From positions 2,480,001-2,544,000 of the forward strand of contig VNWV01000001.1 of the NCBI GenBank assembly GCA_009801085.1: 64,000 nt of DNA, read 5' to 3'. This DNA is from Lasiodiplodia sp. COLG20. Its lineage: Eukaryota > Ascomycota > Dothideomycetes > Botryosphaeriales > Botryosphaeriaceae. Below, one piece after another: positions 1 to 10,805 of the stretch. The first letter of the stretch is position 1, and the number at the start of each line of letters is the position of its first letter. The notes beneath the pieces were generated by a model. That model was not told where the DNA came from. It was given only the letters and a program-made list of their open reading frames with translations, and searched no databases. The position numbers were made by a program, and so were the translations under genes.

Positions 1-1703
1 GGCTTTCAGCGCAGCAGGATCGCAGCCCGGTAGCGGATGGGGCGGACCCGGGCGGACTCGCACGAGAGGTCGGCAACGGCGACTGATGCAGAGATGGTCG
101 CGAGCAGTGGGCGCTGTCGTTGGCCGGTGGAGCGGCACACGACCAACCCTTGCCGGTGCGCACGCGATCAGCCGCCAGCCCCGGCCGCTGCCGGATATGT
201 CGGTACGCCGCCAAGCAAGCCCGGGCCACGCTGCAGTCGCACAGCAAACGGACGCGCAGCCTGTGAAAATGTTGGGCGGTGCGCCCGTCTGCTCAGCTCT
301 GGCGTGGTGAGGGTGTCGGCACGCGGTGTGGCGGGTGGGCGAGTGAGATAGGCGCAGAAGGAGCAGCAGCTGCCTGTTTGCCCTACCAGTGCCAGCGGCC
401 CCGCGCTTGACAACACCATTGCTCTTATCCCAATCCAGCCCCGCCTCGCTGCACCGCTGACCTACTAATCCCTCCCAGTCGCACCGACTGAGCCATGTGC
501 AACAAAAGCCCCGCCACTGTCAGCCTGCCCTCGCTGGCCCTGTCGGCCCAACTATCAATCCGAGGGCGATTCGCGATTCCAGAGATCCATCGTGTCAGCA
601 ACAGCCCGTTTCGGGCGTCGGACCTGTCGGCTTCCGGCTCCAGCAATCTCCGACCCCGACTTGTGCAGCGTGCGCTGTTGGCTATACTTGTGGACCACGC
701 CGAGTAAGCTTAACTTCATGTCGAGCACGCAGGTGGCGCTGCCCGCTCCGGCCCCAAACACACCGCCCGCTGCCGAAGACAGAACTTAAAAGCTTTTTTT
801 CCTTCTTTCAGCTTCCGTTGCTTAGCGGTGACACCCGGCTCGTCACGGAGTTTGGCGGTCCGGCTTGCCGGGCGTCAACGCAGAGAAAAAGCGAGAACAT
901 AGAAGTGGGATGACCTTCCCGAATACGACTACGATCGCCTTATAGCTCGTTGTCGGATTCTCCATGCAGACCCTTCCGGACCCTGCCGGAACAATCCTTC
1001 CTTACAGCGTAGCACTATGTAAGATCAATACACGTGGGTACCAAACTTGGCGGCTAACGTGGACGACTCCTGAGCAAAGATCTGTACGTCGTGGCACAAA
1101 ACAGTTCTATTCTGATTCGTTGGCTGGCCCGATATTCTGTCCTTGGGCTCGGATACTTGGAAGACTCAACTACATGGGCGACAAGGTTCATCTAAAATGA
1201 GGACTAAGCGAGTACAGGCAGCACGCCACCATCTAACTAAGAGAACTTACACAAATTGGAAGAGCATGGCTTTCGCCGTCGCTTCGGCATTTTCGCCTCA
1301 AAGGTCTTCTCCACGACCTGCTCCCCGGATCCGACCGGCCCGCTACCCTCACGCCATGGACCCTAAATCTGTCCACATCACCTCCACCTCCCGCTACCGT
1401 GTTTCGGGCAGTCCGGTTCGTCCGTTCGGTCTGGTCCGATCTGATCTGACCGTTCGGTCTCGACCAACGCCCCTATTGCTGGATGCAATCTCTATCCGAT
1501 TTCCTTTTTCGTACTTGGTCTCATCATCACATGCATGATTCCACGACCACAAACCACCAGTAACTCCATTCACCCCAAAACTTTTGCTCTGAGATCCAAT
1601 ATAGTTCCCCTCGGTCTTCAACTTTCTCCTCCCAAATTCCACATTAAACACCAAAAAAAAAATGAAGTAAAAAAAAACTACTCACATCCAAAAAGTACCT
1701 TCA
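1..1703. other. Intergenic, no gene recognised
   Basis: The first ~900 bases are GC-rich and the rest is more mixed. Several open frames of 60-140 codons occur on both strands, but none has a domain, signal peptide or splice-supported extension. It may be the upstream or downstream flank of a gene lying left of the window. A-rich runs occur at about 1655-1680, just past the stop of the Kre1-like gene, where its 3' UTR would lie. Confidence 0.5.
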
Positions 1704-2504
1704 TCATAACCCCATGCCCATCATCACCGCTACAATCACCACACCAAGCACACGATCACCCCCTATCAGCCCCACGGCCCCACTACTACTACTGCTCTCA
1801 GCACTACTACCCTTTCCAGTAACAGCTGCTGCTGCTGCTGCCACCACGGAATCACCATCATCGTACTGCCCGAACCCGATCCGGCCACTCCCTGCCGCGG
1901 GCAGCTGGTCCGGCACCGCCGCCCACGTCTGCGTGTGGATGCCCTGCGTCCAGCCGATGGTCGCTCCCGCGGCGTCCGTCTGCGGGCTCCACTTGGTCGT
2001 GATCCATGTGGTTTTTGCGTCAAGGGGGCCCGGTTTCGTGGTGGTGGTTGCGGCGGCGGCGGCGTTTGTGATGGTCGCCGGATTGGCGGCACCGGCAGCA
2101 GTGGTGGCTGTGGAGGTGGCGAGGGTGGTGGGGTTGGTGGAAGACAGCGAGGCGGGTATTATCGAGGATGAGGTCGAGGTGAGTAAGGGATTGACAACAG
2201 CTGCAGGGTTTGTGGCGGTGGTCGTCGATGATGTCGTAGAGGAAGAAAGAGCCGTGGCGGTTGAAATTCTGGTAAGCGCAGAGGTGGTGGTGGCGACGAG
2301 GTTCGCTGTCGTAGTTGTTGCTTCGTGTGGCGCCGCGGCAGCGTTGGGAAGCGAGGAGCTTGTGGCGGTGGTAGTAGGAACCTGGCGAAGCTCCAGATCG
2401 GCCATCGTGACTAGCGTGCCTGGTAGAGAGACGGCCGCGGCAAGTGCTCCGGAAATGAGGATGGCGGAGGTGGTAAAGGCGCGCATTATGCTTATTATTA
2501 ACAT
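1704..2504 (-). CDS. Kre1-like GPI-anchored cell-wall protein
   Basis: This is a single-exon gene of 266 residues, or 260 if the second Met at 2486 is used; the second Met begins a cleaner signal peptide (MRAFTTSAILISGALAAA). The middle is almost entirely Ser/Thr/Ala, typical of O-mannosylated wall proteins. Near residue 165-215 there is a conserved-looking block with TTWITT, HTQTW and VPDQLPAAGSGRIGFG. It resembles the TTW..T...YTQTF..VPDQ..S..SGSIGLG block of fungal Kre1-family proteins. The C-terminus is a small-residue/Ser region followed by a hydrophobic tail (VLGVVIVAVMMGMGL), as expected for a GPI signal. Kre1 proteins act at the cell surface in beta-1,6-glucan assembly; the exact role here is inferred. 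The antisense strand is also open (1714-2529), a by-product of the repetitive composition. No intron is needed. Confidence 0.75.
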   Translation of the reverse strand: MLIISIMRAFTTSAILISGALAAAVSLPGTLVTMADLELRQVPTTTATSSSLPNAAAAPHEATTTTANLVATTTSALTRISTATALSSSTTSSTTTATNPAAVVNPLLTSTSSSIIPASLSSTNPTTLATSTATTAAGAANPATITNAAAAATTTTKPGPLDAKTTWITTKWSPQTDAAGATIGWTQGIHTQTWAAVPDQLPAAGSGRIGFGQYDDGDSVVAAAAAAVTGKGSSAESSSSSGAVGLIGGDRVLGVVIVAVMMGMGL

Positions 2505-4513
2505 TACGTTGAGATTGTGTATATCGTAGTCGTATAAAAAGAAATAAAAGAGCTAGACTCTAGAGAATAGCTAAGAGGGACTGTGATAAAAGCTTTCTCA
2601 CGTAGGGCTTGGGTGTCGAAATGTGTGGAGTGTAGTTGTCGAAGATTGGTGAGTAGCGTCGACTTAGGATTGGCCCAGTGAGGTCTTTGACTATCTGATT
2701 ATACAGACGCTCTGTATGTTTACCAGACTTTTGTGTCGAAAATCTAGTATTTGGTGATTAGATAGGTTCAACCATCTGACCACGGCCGTCTGTTATATCT
2801 CACCTTATAGATCGGTAGACGAACGTAGTGGCCGTAAATAAAAAACGAGAGTAGCGCGAATCTCTTCAAAAGCGTATATTACACGGCCACAGCGTCTTCT
2901 TCTGGCGAACAGTGAGCACTCAAAGTCATGAGTAGAAGAAAATGGGAGTTGACGACGTGGAGAAGAAAGACGTAGGCAAATGCGCTCTTCTTTAATCCAC
3001 CAAAGATCTAGTCTGGTACGGCCCAGCCACCATCAGCACACAAAGGCTGGGCGGGGCCGCATGATATTGTGGGTGGCAAGCAATCTCCTACCCATATGCA
3101 CTACAGCCCGCCGAAGTGGTTGTGCTACCTTGAGCCTGACGAAATGCAATATTGTATAGGTCCCGTGGCACCAGCACCATTCCCGCCTCAGCATTACTGC
3201 CGCAGGTCTAGACCGATCAGGAGCCGTCAAAACACCAATTTATTCTTCGTTCCTAACAATGAGCAAGGACGTCATTCAGTATCAGGTCATATAAACTACT
3301 CAGCAAGAGATTGGGAATGAGGTGAGAGAACGCCTCGGCATGACGGTGAATTGAGAATATATTTTTGTCAATGGGCGCTTGTTTCTCCTTATCACTCACC
3401 CGCCAATCGGGACACGATAGTGCGCCACATCCATCAAACCCATCTTAACCAGCATCACGCTAATGCAGGTGTTCTCTCGCTACCGCTCTTTGATCGTCCA
3501 ATCAGAACTACGCGGCTTTGTCGCATGCGAACTAATAATCCGCGCGGCTCACAAAGGAAAACCAAAAATCAAAATGTTAGGCGATGAATAGAAGTTAGAT
3601 CTGTCCTGGGTGTCACGGATTTGCTCCCTTGGAACTATCAGTATTGCATTCTTATTGAAAAGGGAGGATTGTCATGAACCAAGCAAGAGATATGCACATA
3701 CATTCCGTGCCGTAGTAGTAATCCCCTGCAGTGGCAAAAGAGGTTCTCTTTTATCGGACACGATTTGGAGAAGGCACAATCTTGTTTTATCTAGCAATTT
3801 GGCCTATCGAGCTTTCGTGGGGGAAGGGGGAGGAGAATGAGGTGAAAATAAAAGCACTGTCGAGAATGGCCACATTCCTCATCAACGTCAATGCCACAAT
3901 GCGGCAGAGATGCCTCGGCGTTGAACACCCTCCTGTAACTCTACCATCTTGAGTTACTCCAAGGATATTGTTGCATGTACCTTGTCTTCCGCGGCTTCGA
4001 TCGAAAGACAGGATTACTAACTTACCATGTCAGTCGTCTTCTTTGTAGACACAGCACCAAAATAACACCTATAATCTAGTTGCCTTATATTGGGAGAATC
4101 ACGCTGGATAATATTTTTACTCATATATGCCTATTGACAGGTAACGAAAGCAAGTGTAATATAAGATGTGGAAGAGAAACACATCAACCATACGCCCGTA
4201 GCGAAGTAGAACGAAAGGAAAGAGCACGAAGAAAAAAGAAGAGGAAGTAACGGGTATAGCTCTGGCGCTGCATGCCAGGTGAGGAAGAAAGCAGTGTCCT
4301 TGACCGTCCATAGAATGTCAAAGGGAGTGAAGAAGGGGGCAAAATGAAGAAAAGAAACAAAAAATGCAGCCTTAAGCACCGCATACTTCCAACCGTCTTC
4401 CAGAAACAAACAGACCCCGCTAATGGCGCCGATCTCAGAACTCCAAGGGAACGTCCCGTCGACTAAGGAGAACGATGGAAGGGAGGGATGGGCGTGCAGC
4501 GGGTGATCTGCAA
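2505..4513. other. Intergenic, no gene recognised
   Basis: About 2 kb, AT-richer than the flanks. It contains the presumed promoter of the Kre1-like gene on its left and the 3' flank of the GH16 gene on its right. Open frames here are short and lack recognisable features. I see no RNA gene or repeat. Confidence 0.5.
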
Positions 4514-5795
4514 CTACGCGAATCCTACCATGGTCATCCCCGAAGCGAAAGCCACTCCAGCCACCACCTTCATCAACCCAGCTCCTCTCAGCAACATCCC
4601 AGCCCCGCCATCGTTCCTGTTCTGCCAATCGCTGAACACCGTCTGGTTCGCCGTGTCCGATGGATCCTCCGAGAAAAAGAACGTCCTAGCCGTCACATTG
4701 CCGTTGGGACCTTGGTTGTCCGGTGGGATTGTCTGGTCCGGGATCTCGCAGACGGTGCCGTTCTCGACTTTGGTCTGATCCGGGCAGCGGAGAAAGTAGT
4801 CCTTCCGGCGCTGTGCGTCGCTTGAGTTGAAGTAGGCCTTCATGTACGATACCGTCATTGTAGCGTCCTGCTCGGGCGGGCCGGCTGACCACAGCGGGTC
4901 GCCGTTGGACCAGTGGTTGAGCACAAGGTGCCCAGGACTGTTGGGCAGCTCAATCGTCATGTCCTTCAGCCACGTACCGTCGGCGTAGAACGAGACACGG
5001 TCGGGCAACCAGTCGAAGCGGTACTCGTGGAACGCCATGTCCGGCCGGAAAGGCAGTGGGTAGACGTCGTAGTTGGGCGTGTGCGACGCGTCGTACCCCG
5101 CGGCGGCCGACTGCGGCGATTGTAGGACGAGGTTGACTAAGTTGGTCGAAGCATTGAGTTGTTTCGATAGGAACTCGATATCAATTTCCTGCGTGTCGTT
5201 TCGGAACTGCCGAACCTGTCAGCACCCCAATCATCCAGAAGGAGAAGCGTATGTACCCAGAAGAAAGCGCCGCATGTTCCAGGAACTCCGGTCATCTTCA
5301 TCGCGACCCGAAAGCTTCCGTACAGCATGTCTGTCCGCGCCGCCACGACCTCCCCGATCGGCACCATGTCATCGACCACTTGCGAGCGCACCACCAATTG
5401 CAGCCCGGCGTCGCTGTCGTTGACCGCCGGGCCAGCCCAGTCCCACGAATTCTTCAGCGGATTCGCCATTACATTCTCCAGCGTCGCCATCTTGCCGTAC
5501 GCTCCCCGCGCTGCCGCCTTCGTGACGTTGTACACCTGCGGAACCCAGCCGATGTTGGTGAAGTCATCGATGTGCAGGAAATCCGTCTCCATCAAGTCCG
5601 TCCAGACCATGTGCTCGGAGTCCGTGGTCTTGTTAACAGAGTACCCGCACTCGCATCTTGCCGTGACTGTGACATTGCTTGCGTGTCAGCAGTCATGATA
5701 TCCGTATGGTGCTACAAGCAGGGATTCTCACCAAGAGAGGGGAGGAGAAAAATTAGGGAGAGTAGAGCCGTTGGCGACAGAACGCGGCCCGCCAT
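4514..5795 (-). CDS. Secreted GPI-anchored GH16 glucanase/transglycosylase
   Basis: Three exons (5795-5732, 5666-5257, 5206-4514) join in phase to give 388 residues. Exon 1 encodes the signal peptide, starting MAGRVLSPTALLSL and cleaving near residue 24 before RCECGY. The start ATG at 5795 is chosen because it begins this peptide and splices in phase. The second intron removes 50 nt and joins GAFFW to FRNDTQEIDIEF. The GH16 active-site motif is E165-I-D-I-E169, where the two Glu are nucleophile and acid/base in this family. Downstream come HEYRFDW and YADG, typical of the fungal GH16 group acting on beta-1,3/1,4- or wall glucans. The C-terminus is a hydrophobic tail (about 20 residues ending GMTMVGFA) suggesting a GPI anchor, so the enzyme probably stays at the membrane or wall. 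Substrate specificity cannot be assigned from sequence. Confidence 0.88.
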
Positions 5796-7211
5796 ATTCG
5801 AGTGTTGGAAAGTCTGAATTGACCAGTTGAGCTGAATGTAAGTCGGGCGTTGCGCGGATAAGTCCTGCTGAGCGATGTTCTTTTGTTAGGTGGAAAGGCG
5901 GTGCATGAGCAGGCGAGGAAAGCGCTGTTGCCCTCGTGGTAATGCTCAGCAGACACGGGGAGCGACCCGTGATAGCGCCGCGGTTTCCCTACACGGCAGC
6001 AGCGATTGGCGAAGCAATGGAAACTGGCCGGAAGCGGCAATAGGGAAACAAAGAAAGCTGAAAAGAGCAGAGTAGGATCACCAACACGTAAACATCATGA
6101 TTGGACTTGTCGATCCTCTTACACACAACTGCAGAAAGGCGGGGAAAAGGAGTGAATGCGAGCCCGGCACGGCGGCGGGCCACATGTTGAGATAAGGAGA
6201 GAGTTTGAACCGAGACTGGAGGTTGAGTTGCACAGCATAGTCGCGGAGGTGGTAGCCGGTGACGCGCATGATGGCAGCGGGCGAATCAGACGAGCTGTCA
6301 CCTGCTAGCAACGGCAAGGGTGACCATGGTCGCACTTACCGGTTCCGCATGGTTGGCTCCTGGTGTGGCGTCTGGGGTCCCGCCCGTGGTGGTGATCAAA
6401 CCCACGAGAAAGATGTCCTTTGTAGAGCCAAGCCGTTGACCGCCGGAACCATAGCCAGGAACTGCAATGGCACGGCGGCGCTGATAGGCTGTTGCGGGGC
6501 ATTTCTGCCGGGTCCTCTCACGGAGTCGTACAAGATCCACCACGAGCCAAGACTTGCGCAATATCGAGCAGCATTCTGGTGACACATCGCCCCCGATGCC
6601 TCGCGACTCGGAACGACTCAACACCTTGCGCCAAGCTGCCGAATCGTGATGCATCGCTCGGCGCGTTTTTCTCTCGTGGTGTCCATTCGAAGAAGTTATT
6701 ATTCTTGACCTCTCTCAATTTCATTATCGACCTAAAGTAAAAGGCTCGAGATTACGGTCGCTACTGGCTTGTATTATCGTACTTGGCAAAGCTGACGCTT
6801 CAACGGCGACTGGCTGTTCCTTAGACAGAGTGTGATTCAGCGCCCTCCTTCCCTGCACATCCTCTAACAGGCGACTAACATCCAAATACGCACGTCAAAT
6901 CTCCCCGTGTCCCCCGACAACCCTTCATACATACCCTCCCCTTCGTTATGCCGTGGATGAAAAGATGTCATCGCCAGAAAGCTGAAATGGCAAAAATGCG
7001 ATGTAGAACGCCATCGAAATAGGGTGGGCAATAAGTATATCAGACACCTGACAAACGCCGCCCAGAAAACAGCCTTTCCGTAAACACGTAGATTCCCGCG
7101 AGCGACGGGCGACCAGCCAACCATCGCGTCCGTAGCCATGCGCAGCAAGAAAAATGCTTCAAGGGGTATCATCATAGGAATCCGGACTCAGATAGAAGTC
7201 TGCTGGCCTTG
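5796..7211. other. Intergenic, no gene recognised
   Basis: About 1.4 kb between two minus-strand genes. It should hold the GH16 promoter (left end) and the 3' UTR of the Ras exchange factor (right end). Open frames of 60-118 codons are present but show no domain or conserved motif. Confidence 0.5.
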
Positions 7212-10200
7212 TCAGTTTGTGATCAACTGGGTTCTGCGCTGCTGCCAGGCTGACCTTGCGATCTTCTCATCCTCACGCTCTCGAGGCTCGACCGCCAAAC
7301 TCATGTCATACATCTCGTGTACGTCACCCGCTGATTGCATATTGGTCAAGATGTAGTCTTGTAGCTCCGGCACAGGCTGCAGTGGGTATGGCACATTCTG
7401 GTACTGCTGGATGTCCCGGATGACCTCTGCCGTCTTCGCGCGCTTGGCAAAGTTGATGAGGTTGGTCTTCTTGATAAGAGACGGGATACCGTCTTCGATG
7501 AAAGTTAAATCGGTGAGATAGACACCTGAGAGCACGTTAGAAACTAGGCTTCTGAAACGGACGTGAAGGGTCTGTACCGAAGAATGGAATGCATGGCGGG
7601 TTGGCCTTGTGCAAAGTATCTCTGTACTCGGCAAAGTTCTTTGTGCTTCCCATGAGCTTGCGCATGTTCTCCAGAGTAGTCATTGTCCTGGCGTTGACCG
7701 CACCCCACGTCCTACTAAGACGGTGGATCGGTGCGGTACCGAGCGCAGAGATGATCGACGTAAGTGTCGAGAAATTGTTCAGCGTGCGGCATTTCTGTGT
7801 CATCGTTAGCGTCTTGTCCAAAATGCTGGGGCAATCCGAATACTTACATCGGCCACAGAGACGAAATGCTTGATGACGACCACACGGCGCTTGACGTCTG
7901 ATTGGGTGAGAATCATTTGCGCAACCCAGTTGGTGAGCTGGTTGGAGTGCAGAATCAGAGCCTTGACGTTCATCGCAGGATCTGCTTCACCTGGCGCCAG
8001 CTTCTTCTGCCAAGTCTTGTTCAGACACTCTGTAGGCTTGATCTTGCCGTACAACCTCGACTCAATAATCGTGAGCTGGCGAGCAAACTCAGTGGCATCG
8101 ATATCGAGGAACTTGAGCTTCTTCATGTGCTTCGGCAGAATGGGCTGAGGCGTCGACGTATTCAAAGTGAGGACGAGACGCTTCGTTGGGGCGTCCTGGC
8201 CTCTGGCGCGCTGTTCGACGGCTGTCATCAGAGGAGTAGCTCCAGGGGTGTTTGTGGTCGCAATGTGGTCCTTGGCAAAGGCGTACACCCGCTGAATGAG
8301 AGCTTGCGCTTCGTCGTCGCTGCCCTCCATCCAGTAGTTGTCGAACCAACTCTTGAGGATGTTGACGACACGGAAGCGGATGGGCTTCTGTTTCTTGTCC
8401 ACCCAAAGTTGGTAGTCCTCCCTAGACAGGCCAGCGGGCGGTTGGATGCTCCAACGCTTGACCAACATGTCGAATAGCTCGCTAGCAGTGGTGAAGGAGC
8501 GGTAGGTGAGAAGGAACGTGTTGTTGAAAGGCGAATCGAGCCTGTCGTGGCGGGTGAGCTGCTCGACAAGACCGGCAAGCGTGCCACCCTTGAGCTGCGC
8601 TGGGGTGGTCTTGAGATCGTACGAAATCTCGCCTTCGTGATCCAGTTGGAGGAACTCGGGGATCTCTTCTGGAACCGCCTGGGGCAAAACAGGTGCGGGC
8701 ACTTCTCCGAAGAACTTCTTGAGTTTGGAGTTGTTTCCTCCGCTGTGCATTTCGAGAGGATCGTCCCCAAGAGGGGACCTGTTGAACTGGGTCGACGGCT
8801 TCCGCTGATAAGTGTTGTACAGATCCATGTCAGTGTGGCGCTTGCTATCGATGGAGGACGGGCTGTCCTCAATAGGCATGAGATCGGAGAGCAGCTGGAG
8901 AGCAAAGTACAGCTTCGAAGTGTTTGACTCAAGATCATGCGAAACAGTGCGGACTCGGTTCAAGCGGTCCTCCAACGAATCTCCACGGTTGTCTGCCCAT
9001 TCATCACCCAGAGGTGCAGATACCGCTTGACAAGTGATAATGAGCTCCGAGATCATGTCGTAAACCTTTTGCTTTGCCACGCTGAAGTCTGCAATCTGAG
9101 GGTTTTGGAATGTCGAGCCAATTGGCGCAAGATTGATCGACTCAACTGTCGCAATCCAGGGACGGTAAATCTCGAGAACCTTTGTTGCGGCTTTGCAGAC
9201 GCGCTCTCCCGCTTTTTGGTGAACAGCTTCGGTGACGATCTTTTCTTCGACAACCAAACGTTCTTCCAGCTTTCTGATACTCGCGACGATAAGTCTCTTG
9301 AGGTCCTCTAGTCTTTCGACAAGTTTGTCGTCCAGTCGCGTGCTCGGTTCGTCGAAGTCGTCCTGGTCGATGAAAGACATGGGGTTCATAGGGTCGCTGT
9401 TGCTGAGACCATTGTTCTGCCAGTTTCCTCCGTTGTAGCTATTCACGACGAAACCAGGGATCAAACGTGGAATGTCTTCACCGCGCTGTTGGCGGGCTAC
9501 TTCAACAAACCCGTAAACTCCATTCAGTACGCCGTCTGCTTCTTTCAAACACTTGGAGTAAGAATCCGCTGGAGGCCAATCGGCCGCTGCAATGTGCGAG
9601 GAGAGCACAAGCTTGGAGAACCTGGACATGGTTTCCCGGAAATGGGGATAGAGCGCCTTGTTAGTGGAGATAATTGACGGGTTGCCGGAGTGGTTATCTG
9701 TAGTTCCCGAGCCTGCAGCGAGCAGCAATCGCAGGTGGTCCGAGATGTCCTCTGCTCTCTTCACGAACTCTGAACGATCACCATTGTTGATTGCTTGTCG
9801 ATACCGTTCCACGGACCTGCGCATGTCTTCGACCATTCGATTCCATGTCAGAGGAACAGCTTGAGCGTCGTCAAAGAATTGTCGGGAAACGGCGGACGTG
9901 AGAGGCGCTCCGATTGAGTTATTCGCGTACGAAGACATGGTGGAGCCTAAAGGCGGACCAAGTCCCGAGAAGGCTGTGTTGTTCGCGTGTTCGTGAAGGT
10001 CGGATCGAGAACGCGTCAATCCGGAGGCATTGCTCATGGAGTCCATAGATGTGGCGGGAGAAATTCCGTTGGAAGCCAAGGACCGTCGTCTCTGCTAGTA
10101 AACTAATTAGCAACAAGGTTGCACATGTGCAACTGCACTAGGACTTACCAGAGAGCTGTGGGATCCACCCATGCCGGAGGGTCCCTCCACATCCGACGCA

Positions 10201-10805
10201 GAGTTCTCGTCGTCTGTGTCGCCATTGTACATATGCCAGCCGCCCGCCATAAGCTCGGGGGGCGGTCGACTGCTCTCGGGCATGTTGACGTTGGTGCGGT
10301 CTCTCGGCCCATTTTCCGACAACGATGAGGGCGTTTCAAGCGGAAGTTCCATGGTGCTTACGCCAGTGAGTGTGTTGAAGTAGAACAGCCTCCCGTCGGG
10401 CGTGGCCTGAGGAATCCAGAATGCAGCCTCCTCCTCCTTATCCGTGTCCGTGCCCTCCAACGGCAGCTGCGTCTGCCCTCCATCATCGTCGGTATCTGAA
10501 GCCTCCGAGTAGCTGCCCAAGTCCTGCGACCCGTCCAAAGTACCAGCATCTCCTTCATCGGCACTGCTCTCAGCATCGTGGGTTTCGTCCTTGGGCGGTG
10601 AGACAACGGCGCAGTAGTTGCTGGGGAACCAGCCTCGAACCCCGTTGATAACGCCGTCCCACCAACCACTCTCGAGTTGCGTGATGACCTGTATTATATC
10701 CCCCTGACGGAAGCTCAAGCTAGTGCGGTCGTCGGCATCGTAGTCGTACAGGGCGCGTACGTACAGGCCCCCTGGCGGGGCCAACGTGCCCGAGTATCCG
10801 TTCAT
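7212..10805 (-). CDS. CDC25: Cdc25-type Ras guanine-nucleotide exchange factor
   Basis: Four exons (10805-10149, 10091-7848, 7794-7578, 7525-7212) give 1143 residues with all phases matching. Order of domains: an SH3 domain at about 15-70 (ALYDYDADD, GWWDGV, WFPSNY); an acidic/Ser linker; a WW-like stretch at about 138-166 (AFWIPQATPDGRLFYFN, STMELP); a long linker with helical segments; RasGEF_N at about 700-850 (YDLKTTPAQLKGGTLAGLV, NTFLLTYRSF); and the catalytic CDC25 homology domain at about 880-1120 (FARQLTIIESRLYGKIKP, IKHFVSVADKCRTLNNFS). The architecture and length match fungal Cdc25/Ste6-type activators of Ras, which load GTP on Ras upstream of cAMP/PKA or MAPK signalling, probably at membranes. 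The last three exons split the catalytic domain. The long 5' gap suggests extensive upstream control. The product type is firm; orthology to one particular GEF is less so. Confidence 0.92.

Noticed and set aside
1714..2529. Long open frame (271 codons) antisense to the Kre1-like gene
   Set aside because: Its Val/Ala-rich translation is the mirror of the Ser/Thr repeat region; it has no start context or domain.
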